From: a bacterium
GTDB taxonomy: Bacteria; Patescibacteriota; Gracilibacteria; JAUYGZ01
Direction of reading: 5' to 3'
Assembly: GCA_030699855.1 (NCBI GenBank)
Contig: JAUYKR010000063.1
Location: 1-11,703, forward strand
Length of the DNA stretch: 11,703 bases
The notes under the pieces: model-generated
What the model saw: the letters and a program-made list of their open reading frames with translations, nothing else
Told to the model about the DNA's origin: nothing
Database searches by the model: none
Made by a program: the position numbers and the translations under genes
Part shown: in pieces, positions 1 through 6,311 of the stretch
Layout: every line of letters starts with the position of its first letter
How positions within the stretch are numbered: the stretch's first letter is position 1

Positions 1-200
1 TAGGTCACCTGATCTTCCACGTTTTTCGGGCTTTGTCCCGGCCACTCTGTCATCACAATCACCTGATTTTCGGAAAGATCTGGCAGAGCATCCACCGGAG
101 TCCGATACAAAAAGATGACCCCCAAAATGACCAGAGCAAGAAAAAACATGATGGTCAGAAAACGGTTCTCGAGAGATTTCTTAATCAGTTGGTTAATCAT
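1..200 (-). CDS. CusA/CzcA-family heavy-metal RND efflux pump, N-terminal fragment
   Basis: Only the first 66 codons are in the window; the gene continues past the left edge. The protein starts MINQLIKKSLENRF, followed by a hydrophobic TM1 (about residues 14-31) and then RTPVDALPDLSENQVIV and WPGQSP..VEDQVT. The block R-T-P-V-D-A-x-P-D-L-S-x-x-Q-V is the hallmark N-terminus of the heavy-metal-efflux (HME) branch of RND pumps (CusA, CzcA, SilA), which export monovalent or divalent metal ions using the proton gradient. The start is ATG at 198-200, 10 bp after the stop of the adaptor gene, with no clear Shine-Dalgarno, as expected for a co-transcribed partner. The residues that separate Cu/Ag from Co/Zn/Cd specificity lie outside the window. 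The copper assignment therefore rests on the CsoR-like operator and the small upstream genes and is inference. Confidence 0.9.
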   Translation of the reverse strand, partial: MINQLIKKSLENRFLTIMFFLALVILGVIFLYRTPVDALPDLSENQVIVMTEWPGQSPKNVEDQVT

Positions 201-210
201 AATTGAGGTA

Positions 211-2097
211 TTATTTTTCAGAAGATTCAGGCTCCCCTACAGGCGGATCGACCAAGATTTGCGTTTGCTCAGAAATCTCCCCGAAAACTTCGGCAAGCTC
301 ACCATCCTCTGCCAGCACTTGGATGCTCAGCTGCTCAAGACCCCCGCCCCCAGACGGCAAAACCCAGATGAAATTCCGCTCATCATCACGAACAACCACC
401 TGGGAAGGAATCTGAAAGATCGGAACGGAAGTTCTGGGAATTTTTACCCTCACGCTGGTATTCCGCGGCAATTGGAGCGAATCATCCAAGCGCGCCTGCA
501 CGATCAGCGTCCTCGATCCCAAATCGATTTGAGGACTCTTTCTGGTCACCGTAGCCTTGTAGATCTCACCTGGATTGGAGGCGAGAAAAAACTCCAGCTC
601 CTTGCCGACATCCACCATCATGCTCATGTCCTCCGGAAGGCCGAATTGGATCTCCCGTTTCGCTTTCTTGGACAAAGACGTCGAAACGTCCGTCAACTCA
701 AAAACCGGAGCCGTCGGCATGGCCACCTCCCCCACCTGGATAAAGCGCTTCGAAATGATTCCGGAAAAAGGCGATCGGATCTCCCGATCTCCGCTGGAAG
801 CAAATTCCTGTTGATAGAGAGCCTTGGCCAGATCCAGATCGTTCTTCATTTTTTCATTCATCTGCCGCCGTTCGGCTTCGGTCAAACGAAGATTTTTTTC
901 CTGGACTCGAATTTCAGCATTGAGATTAGCCACCTCCGAATCTTGTAACGTGGTGGTGGTCTGAAGTTCTTTTTGAGCCGTCGTGATATTTTTTTCCTGT
1001 TCGGAAGTCATGACAGCAAGCTCCTGCACCACCGCGGCATGGTCATTGATGGCATCCTCAAGATCCTGTTTCGCATCCAGCACCTCCGAGCGATGTTCGA
1101 TGAGCTCACCAATCGTGTCATTTAAATCTTTTTGGGTTTCTGCGTCACCGGGAATACCGTTCTTCAGGACAGCCTGAGTGCGGGTAAGCAGCCCCAGGGT
1201 TAAACTCAGGACTTCCGGAACACGCTCTTTTTTAACTGCGGCCTCCAAAACGAGAAGCTCGCTCTCCGCTTGGGACAAGATATTTAAATCGGAGGCGATC
1301 TCGCTGATCAGACTGGCCGAAGCTATTCTGAGATAACTGGGAATGGACGCTTCAGAATAATAGTTGGTTCTATTTCTGCCGAAATCTCCATAAAACGCGA
1401 TTTCCATGGTTTGGCGAGCGGAGGCGATCTCGACCAGCGCCCGGTCGATCATTTGCACGATTTGCGTGCCGGAAATCTCAACGGTTTTTTGAGCATTGGC
1501 GATTCTGGCCGTCTCATTGACGGTCGTTGTCTCTAGCGCCGCGGTCGACTGCTCAATCATGGATTTTTTATTTTTTTTGAGGCCCTTTATGGCCGTCATT
1601 TTCGCGGCTAGTTCTTCTTGAGAATTCTTAAGAATCGCCTCTGTGACTAATTGAGTATTTTCCAGCTCAGCCTGAGCTTGATTGAGAAGAGCTCGCTTTT
1701 CCGCGATCATTCCGGCGCTCTTTCCCGCCACTCCCGGAGGGAGCAGCTTGGCGATCACCTGGTTCTTTTCAACCCGGTCACCGATATCGACTAAAATATC
1801 TTCCACAATGCCTTCGCGGCGAGGATAAACGGAGGCCGTTTCGTGAGAAAGGACCGTTCCGATCAACTCCAATGAGGAGTCTTTGAGAGGGCGAGGCGAA
1901 ACAAGTTTTGGTTTCTCCTTCACGACCTGCTGGCCGGGAATCGCCGCCAACGGCTCGTCCGCGAACGAAAAGAATGAAAAGAACACTCCGCTGCTCACCA
2001 AGACGATTCCCAAAACCAGCGGCAGCTTCCATCCCAGTCTTTTTAAGGAAGACAGCGGAGAAAAGGGCGGCTGGGGTAATGGTAAAAAGTTTTCCAT
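211..2097 (-). CDS. Long periplasmic-adaptor (membrane fusion) protein of the metal RND cassette
   Basis: This 628-residue protein has a proline-rich N-tail (about 1-20) and one membrane anchor (about 24-46). A first lipoyl half follows (about 89-120, with EGIVEDILVDIGDRVEKNQVIAKL), then a very long helical section (about 125-437), the second lipoyl half (about 438-468, with IRSPFSGIISKRFIQVGE) and beta-barrel and membrane-proximal domains to the end. Split lipoyl domains around a helical hairpin define HlyD/CusB-type adaptors, which link an RND pump to the next envelope layer. At about 312 residues the helical section is several times the usual hairpin. Its middle (about 230-350, containing FYGDFGRNRTNYYSEASIPSYL) does not look like simple coiled coil and may be an inserted helical domain. 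A Met cluster (MSMM, 491-494) lies in the beta-barrel region. The gene lies 10 bp upstream of the CusA-like pump and 38 bp downstream of the lipoprotein gene. Family assignment is firm; substrate is inferred from neighbours. Confidence 0.9.
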   Translation of the reverse strand: MENFLPLPQPPFSPLSSLKRLGWKLPLVLGIVLVSSGVFFSFFSFADEPLAAIPGQQVVKEKPKLVSPRPLKDSSLELIGTVLSHETASVYPRREGIVEDILVDIGDRVEKNQVIAKLLPPGVAGKSAGMIAEKRALLNQAQAELENTQLVTEAILKNSQEELAAKMTAIKGLKKNKKSMIEQSTAALETTTVNETARIANAQKTVEISGTQIVQMIDRALVEIASARQTMEIAFYGDFGRNRTNYYSEASIPSYLRIASASLISEIASDLNILSQAESELLVLEAAVKKERVPEVLSLTLGLLTRTQAVLKNGIPGDAETQKDLNDTIGELIEHRSEVLDAKQDLEDAINDHAAVVQELAVMTSEQEKNITTAQKELQTTTTLQDSEVANLNAEIRVQEKNLRLTEAERRQMNEKMKNDLDLAKALYQQEFASSGDREIRSPFSGIISKRFIQVGEVAMPTAPVFELTDVSTSLSKKAKREIQFGLPEDMSMMVDVGKELEFFLASNPGEIYKATVTRKSPQIDLGSRTLIVQARLDDSLQLPRNTSVRVKIPRTSVPIFQIPSQVVVRDDERNFIWVLPSGGGGLEQLSIQVLAEDGELAEVFGEISEQTQILVDPPVGEPESSEK

Positions 2098-2135
2098 GAT
2101 GCGATCAAAAAAAGTAAAACATAAGCGAGGCGGTA

Positions 2136-2336
2136 TTATTCCTCCAGCATTTCCTGATGCTTATCCATGGTCATATTCATGCGAGCCGCCGCTGACTTTG
2201 CCTCCTGGTATTCTTCCTGAGTCATACCATATTGAGCGGCTTTATCTTTTTCGGAAACGGGCTTGTCCGAAGCCCCGCAAGCGGTGATAAGAAGAAAGCT
2301 GGAAAGAATAAAGAGTGAAAAAAGAATGGATTTCAT
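2136..2336 (-). CDS. Small Met-rich lipoprotein of the metal-efflux operon
   Basis: This 66-residue protein has a short lipoprotein signal peptide (MKSILFSLFILSSFLLITAC). The lipobox L-I-T-A-C puts the lipidated Cys at residue 20. The mature part is only about 47 residues, charged and apparently helical. It contains YGMTQEEYQEAKSAAARMN directly followed by MTMDKHQEMLEE, two related Met-Thr-x-(E/D) helical units. Met and His in RMNMTMDKHQEM are spaced in a way that could bind Cu(I) or Ag(I), but that is inference. The gene lies between the Cys/His exported protein and the adaptor in one direction, so it probably acts outside the membrane as a metal-binding accessory to the pump. I do not recognise a named family. 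Start is ATG at 2334-2336 in a very AT-rich context with no Shine-Dalgarno. Confidence 0.82.
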   Translation of the reverse strand: MKSILFSLFILSSFLLITACGASDKPVSEKDKAAQYGMTQEEYQEAKSAAARMNMTMDKHQEMLEE

Positions 2337-2376
2337 AATAAAAAAATGAATGAAATAATTTCATCGCACAACGATC

Positions 2377-2414
2377 AAAAAAACACTCTCATGGGAAACC
2401 AACTCAAGTGTTTT
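2377..2414 (-). terminator. Possible weak hairpin with T-tract between two small genes
   Basis: Arms AAAACACT (2407-2414 read on the minus strand) and AGTGTTTT (2380-2387) can pair over a 19-nt loop. On the minus strand the hairpin is followed by a run of seven T (2383-2377). It sits just downstream of the exported Cys/His protein gene. It could trim the transcript or attenuate transcription into the lipoprotein-adaptor-pump genes. The stem is AT-rich and the loop large, so it would be a weak terminator at best. Confidence 0.3.
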
Positions 2415-2423
2415 CTATAATTT

Positions 2424-2789
2424 TTAAAACCTCAGCACGATGGTTTGAAGCGGCTGAAGATGGGAAAGAAGCCTGGTTGTGAACACCGGATGACGGGAGA
2501 GGCGAAGGTCGAGAAATTCGGCTTCCGGAGCGGAAAAAACCGGTACCAATACCGGCAGTTTGAAGGCAATATCGCTGTCACCAGTGGAGCCCTGCTTCAG
2601 ATTCAGAGCTAAGCTTACCTTGGCGCTGTGATCGCAGGCCGAGCTGGAATCCGAACCATGAGCCTGGCTCTGAGGACAAGCATCCATAGCATGCGCATCG
2701 CCATAGGCCATGACCAACGGCATGGCCGTTGAACAGACGAGAACGGCCAAAAAAACAAACGCCGTTGAGAAGGAAAGAAATTTCCTCAT
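2424..2789 (-). CDS. Exported small Cys/His protein, first gene of the metal-efflux operon
   Basis: This 121-residue protein has a signal sequence or N-terminal membrane segment (about 1-28, MRKFLSFSTAFVFLAVLVCS onward, with a possible cleavage site after VMAYGDAHA). Next comes a short hydrophilic stretch (about 30-58) containing HAMDACPQSQAHG and SACDHSAK, which holds two Cys, three His and a Met. The remainder is low in charge, with a hydrophobic C-terminus ending LQTIVLRF. I recognise no named family. Cys/His placement near the N-terminus of an exported protein, encoded first after a CsoR-like operator and before a CusA-type pump, suggests a metal-binding or sensing role in the envelope; this is inference. 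Start is ATG at 2787-2789, about 26 nt downstream of the predicted transcription start, with no clear Shine-Dalgarno. Confidence 0.75.
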   Translation of the reverse strand: MRKFLSFSTAFVFLAVLVCSTAMPLVMAYGDAHAMDACPQSQAHGSDSSSACDHSAKVSLALNLKQGSTGDSDIAFKLPVLVPVFSAPEAEFLDLRLSRHPVFTTRLLSHLQPLQTIVLRF

Positions 2790-2821
2790 GCCATGAAGAA
2801 AGAAAAAATCAGGACAGCTAC

Positions 2822-2850
2822 AGTATACCCATAGTGGGTATATGGATCAA
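2822..2850 (-). promoter_or_regulatory. Sigma70-type promoter of the metal-efflux operon
   Basis: On the minus strand TTGATC (-35, 2845-2850) and TATACT (-10, 2822-2827) are separated by exactly 17 nt. Transcription would start near 2815 and the first ATG is at 2789. The -35 hexamer overlaps the stop codon of the upstream alkyltransferase-like gene (2847-2849), so the promoter is packed against that gene. Confidence 0.65.
2824..2842. promoter_or_regulatory. CsoR-like operator dyad TATACCC-N5-GGGTATA
   Basis: This perfect 7-bp inverted repeat has a 5-nt centre (ATAGT). It fills the spacer of the promoter at 2822-2850 and overlaps its -10. Dyads of the form TACCC...GGGTA are characteristic of operators bound by copper-sensing CsoR repressors, which release DNA when they bind Cu(I). 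Occupancy here would block RNA polymerase at the metal-efflux operon. No csoR gene is in the window, so the regulator would be encoded elsewhere. The dyad is seen directly; the CsoR assignment is by motif resemblance. Confidence 0.6.
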
Positions 2851-3170
2851 GATGAAAACCGATGAAGACTTTTAGCGAGGTCGAGAATTCTCTCTCCCGT
2901 TACCTCAATCCCCTCCTCCCGTAGTCGCCGGATTTTTTCCACTTTTCCGCCCTTGGCGCTGTAACCGCCGATCCCACCATCGCTTTTGATGACCTTAAAA
3001 CAAGGATATGTATCCGGCTCGGGATTACTCCCGCACAAGGCTCCCACGGCACGAACAGCCCTTGGTTTGCCCAAAGCTCTGGCCATTTCCGCATAGGTCA
3101 CCACCTTTCCGGGAGGAATTTGGAGAAGTTGCTGCTGGAGGGATTGGAGGGACCAGGTTACCTTTTTCAT
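2847..3170 (-). CDS. O6-alkylguanine-DNA alkyltransferase-like (MGMT/ATL family) protein
   Basis: This 107-residue protein covers only the C-terminal DNA-binding/active-site domain of the MGMT/Ogt family. It shows IPPGKVVTYAEMARALG (about 18-34), the recognition helix with the Arg finger (RAVRAVGALCGSNPEP, about 37-52), the active-site motif PCFKV (56-60), SDGGIGGYS and a final LREEGIEV helix. These proteins remove alkyl groups from O6 of guanine onto a single-use Cys or, in ATL proteins that lack the Cys, flag lesions for repair. Here Cys57 is present, but the usual His of PCHRV is Phe58, which would remove the His of the Glu-His-Cys relay. Activity is therefore uncertain. ATG at 3168-3170 is preferred over the in-frame GTG at 3183-3185 because an AGGAGG sits at 3185-3190. 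The gene starts 7 bp after the permease stop and is probably co-transcribed. Confidence 0.85.
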   Translation of the reverse strand: MKKVTWSLQSLQQQLLQIPPGKVVTYAEMARALGKPRAVRAVGALCGSNPEPDTYPCFKVIKSDGGIGGYSAKGGKVEKIRRLREEGIEVTGERILDLAKSLHRFSS

Positions 3171-3177
3171 ACCACGA

Positions 3178-6100
3178 TCATACACCTCCTGGCTCTTCCT
3201 TTTCCACCCAGCGCAGGTACAGCATCGGCACCATCACCAGGGTAAGCACCGTGGCAAAACTGAGCCCGAATATAATGGAAAAACCCAACGGGCCCCAAAC
3301 GGGATCGCTTAAAGTCAGCGGCAAAATACCAAACACAGTGGTAATGGTGGTGAGCAGTACCGGCTGCAGCCGTGATATCGCTCCATTGTACACCGCGTTG
3401 CACACTGACATTCCCAGTCGACGATTATGATTGGCCTGATCGATAAGGATGATGGCATCGTTCACCACGATCCCCACCAAGGCCACGACGCCGATGAAAG
3501 CGGGAAAGCTGAGCGGTTGGCCAGTGACGGTGAGACCGAAGAAAACGCCGATGAGAGCGAATGGCAAAGAGGTCATGATAAAGAACGGCTGGCGAAAGGA
3601 ATTGAACTGCAGCACCAGTATTCCCAAAATGAGCATAATGCCGATGTACAGCGCCTGATACATGTCGGAAAAAGAATCCTGAACCTCTTCCGCCTCACCA
3701 CCGTACTGGATTCGATACCCGTCCTGGAGCTCGAGTTCAGATGCGCGATCAGAAAAAGTCCCGACGACTTCCTGCGTGATCGCCCCCGGCATCAACTCCG
3801 CCGTGACCCTGGCAATACGATCACCGTCCTGGTGCTGGACTTGATAGAAACTACTCTGAAGAACGGTTTCGACCAGGGAGCCGAGTAAAACGGTTTTACC
3901 CTCCGCAGTAGTCAAAGGAAGGGATTCCAAAACATCGATAGTCGTCTCGCGAGTCCGAAGCGGATCATCGGAATCAGAGTTCAAATCGAGCTGAACCAGA
4001 ACATCGACCTCCTCGCCTTCCAGGCGCAGCTTGGTAGCCACGGCACCGAAGAGGGCCGTTCGCAACGTTTGAGCGATTTCGATGGGAGTCAAGCCCATCT
4101 GGAGGGCCTTCTGACGATTAATATCGAACCGGTATTCGAAAGGCGTGTCTTTGCTGGTGGAATCGATATCGGTCACTCCGCCGACTGACTTGAGCAATCC
4201 TTCCGCCGCGTAGGTCAATCGTTCCAGCTCGCGGATGTCATCGCCAAAGAAAGTGATTTCCACCGGAGCCCCCTGGGGCGGCCCGGCGTTGGGCTGGGTG
4301 ATGGTTACCCGAGCATCGGAAATGGCCGCAAAGCGCTGGCGATATTCTTGAACAATCTGCTGGCTGGTGGCATCGCGATCGTCTTCGTCGATCAGGTTGA
4401 CGGTAAATCGTCCCAAATGTTCGGCGGAAGTACCTCCGCCACCGCTGGCGCTTTGCCCGGAAGACGAACCGACATTGGAAACAAAAGAACGAATGTGTTG
4501 ATCTCCATACAAAAGATCTTCGACAGATTTTACCACCTTGTCGGTTCGCTCCAACACAGTACCGATGGGCATTTCTACGGTGATAAAGAAGCGGTCGGCA
4601 TCGACCACCGGAAACAAGACGGCCTTGAGAAGTCCTGTTGCCGGCAGGGCCAAACTGCAAAAAAACAGGAGAATCAAAAACCAAGTAAACCAGCGCTGCT
4701 GACGGCGGTTTTGTAAAAATGCTTCGATCCTGGGCGCGTACCAACGGCTGATCACGACCATAAAGCGCGACTGAGAGGCTTTGTTGTCCGACTGGGAAGT
4801 TACGTCAGCTGATAAAGCTTTCATAAACCGAGAACCTAAAACCGGAATGATCCCCAAGGCCACGAACAGCGAAGACATCAGCACCAGACTGACCGTGACC
4901 GGGATAGTGCGAATGTACTGCCCGGTAATGCCGGAAGCGAACAGCATGGGCACGAAGGCGGCTACCGTGGTCAGAATTCCGGCAATGACCGGCCACTGGA
5001 ATTCGCGGATGGTTTCTCTGGCCGCTTCAAACGAAGACTTTCCGGAACTGAGGTGAGCGTGCATTCCCTCGGTCATGACGATAGTGGCATCCACCAAAAT
5101 TCCCAGCGAGAGAATCAGGGAAAATAAGGTAAGAAAGTTAAGCGTAAACCCCAGCAAACTGAGACCAATGAAAGTCATCAGGAAGGTCAGTGGAATACTG
5201 ATACCAGCCACCAGCGCTTCGCGTGCGCCCAGAAAGAAGTAGAGGAGCAGGATCACGATCATTACCGTCTGGGCACCGCTCCAGAGCAAATTACCAAGAT
5301 CCTTGCGGATCTCGTCGCCAAGGTTCAAAGATACAAAAACTGAAGTGTCCTCTAATAAGCCTTTCTTGAGGACATCCAACTGAACCTCCAGCCGGTTGAC
5401 CAGACTGAGCAGATCAGCGCCATCTTTTTTAAAGACTTCGAAGGTCACCGCTCTTTGGGCCGGGCTGTCGTCAACGCTCAGGCGGGAAATATTGCGCTCG
5501 GCTTCAAAATCATCCCGAACCTGAGCCAGATCGCGAATGAGCACTGGCACCGTTCCTCGTAAAACCACCGGAATGGAAGAAACCTGGTTGGGATCCTGAA
5601 GTCCACCTTCAAAACGAATGGTGTGCTGGCTCTGCTGCTGTTCAATCGCCCCCACCGGTACCTGAGCGTTATGATCCTGGATGGCTTTGACGAGCTGACG
5701 CAGATCGAGACCGTAGAGCTCTAGCCTGGACTGATCCACCGTCACCTGGACTTCCCGCTCGCGAACACCCACCACCTTGACCTCGGAAACCTCCGGCAAA
5801 TCCTCGAGCAGTTCCTGAACATCGTCAGCCAGCCGTTTGAAGTCCAGAGCCGACTTGTCCCCGGACACGGAGAACACAAACACCGGCTCGTCAGTGACAC
5901 TGATCTGCCGGACCACCGGCCGGTCATCGACTTCCGTCGGCAAATCGGGAAGCGCCGCGTCTACCGCGTCCTTGAGGGCACGAATGCGATCGTCAATATC
6001 GCTATCGGCCTCGAATTCAACCACGATCGAAGACAGTCCTTCGGAAGATGTCGAGCTGTACTTGTCCAGATCGTCGAGTTTTCCGATCTCTTCTTCCAGT

Positions 6101-6300
6101 TCATCGGTCACCAATTCCTCCACGTCCAGGGCGCTGGCGCCCGGGTAAACGGTCGTGACCACTCCGATGGGAATCACCACTTCCGGAGCCGATTCCTTGG
6201 GCAAAGAAAAAATGGAGATTATTCCGCCCATGACCAGAGCGCCGATCAACAAAGCGTTGAATCGATAATGACGCAGGAAAAATTCCCAAATCTGCTGCAT
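3178..6300 (-). CDS. RND-family efflux permease
   Basis: This complete 1040-residue RND pump has the duplicated architecture. TM1 is at about 13-32, followed by a porter domain beginning PKESAPEVVIPIG and VYPGASALDVEELVTDELEEEI. A first membrane block spans about 338-495, a second porter region about 560-880, and TM8-12 about 882-1030. TM4 reads GILVDATIV: the acidic pair known from AcrB (Asp407-Asp408) is reduced to one Asp, D404. TM10 has VVNDAIILID (N947-D948) where AcrB has Lys940-Asn941. A Ser/Gly-rich linker (SSSGQSASGGGG, about 612-623) lies in the second porter half. It lacks the metal-pump N-terminal signature of the other pump here, so it belongs to a drug/amphiphile-type branch; substrate is unknown. 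It starts 11 bp after the adaptor stop and is in an operon with the adaptor and the alkyltransferase-like gene. Confidence 0.93.
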   Translation of the reverse strand: MQQIWEFFLRHYRFNALLIGALVMGGIISIFSLPKESAPEVVIPIGVVTTVYPGASALDVEELVTDELEEEIGKLDDLDKYSSTSSEGLSSIVVEFEADSDIDDRIRALKDAVDAALPDLPTEVDDRPVVRQISVTDEPVFVFSVSGDKSALDFKRLADDVQELLEDLPEVSEVKVVGVREREVQVTVDQSRLELYGLDLRQLVKAIQDHNAQVPVGAIEQQQSQHTIRFEGGLQDPNQVSSIPVVLRGTVPVLIRDLAQVRDDFEAERNISRLSVDDSPAQRAVTFEVFKKDGADLLSLVNRLEVQLDVLKKGLLEDTSVFVSLNLGDEIRKDLGNLLWSGAQTVMIVILLLYFFLGAREALVAGISIPLTFLMTFIGLSLLGFTLNFLTLFSLILSLGILVDATIVMTEGMHAHLSSGKSSFEAARETIREFQWPVIAGILTTVAAFVPMLFASGITGQYIRTIPVTVSLVLMSSLFVALGIIPVLGSRFMKALSADVTSQSDNKASQSRFMVVISRWYAPRIEAFLQNRRQQRWFTWFLILLFFCSLALPATGLLKAVLFPVVDADRFFITVEMPIGTVLERTDKVVKSVEDLLYGDQHIRSFVSNVGSSSGQSASGGGGTSAEHLGRFTVNLIDEDDRDATSQQIVQEYRQRFAAISDARVTITQPNAGPPQGAPVEITFFGDDIRELERLTYAAEGLLKSVGGVTDIDSTSKDTPFEYRFDINRQKALQMGLTPIEIAQTLRTALFGAVATKLRLEGEEVDVLVQLDLNSDSDDPLRTRETTIDVLESLPLTTAEGKTVLLGSLVETVLQSSFYQVQHQDGDRIARVTAELMPGAITQEVVGTFSDRASELELQDGYRIQYGGEAEEVQDSFSDMYQALYIGIMLILGILVLQFNSFRQPFFIMTSLPFALIGVFFGLTVTGQPLSFPAFIGVVALVGIVVNDAIILIDQANHNRRLGMSVCNAVYNGAISRLQPVLLTTITTVFGILPLTLSDPVWGPLGFSIIFGLSFATVLTLVMVPMLYLRWVEKEEPGGV
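3185..3190 (-). promoter_or_regulatory. Shine-Dalgarno AGGAGG for the alkyltransferase-like gene
   Basis: AGGAGG on the minus strand lies in the last codons of the RND permease gene, 14 nt before ATG 3170. This spacing is long, but the motif is the clearest Shine-Dalgarno in the window. It overlaps the alternative GTG start and so argues against that start. It suggests translational coupling to the permease, whose TGA is at 3178-3180. Confidence 0.55.
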
Positions 6301-6311
6301 GGTTGATCGGA

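Noticed and set aside
115..948. Plus-strand open frame of 277 codons
   Set aside because: It runs antisense through the pump and adaptor genes, is rich in Arg/His/Pro without any recognisable domain, and the minus-strand adaptor has clear domain order.
3168..3181. Four-codon leader peptide ATG ATC GTG GTA TGA whose stop overlaps the alkyltransferase-like start
   Set aside because: It is well placed after AGGAGG for coupling, but so short an open frame arises easily by chance and nothing else supports it.
3168..3185. GTG at 3183-3185 as the start of the alkyltransferase-like gene
   Set aside because: It overlaps the AGGAGG sequence itself; ATG 3170 lies downstream of that Shine-Dalgarno and gives a typical family N-terminus.
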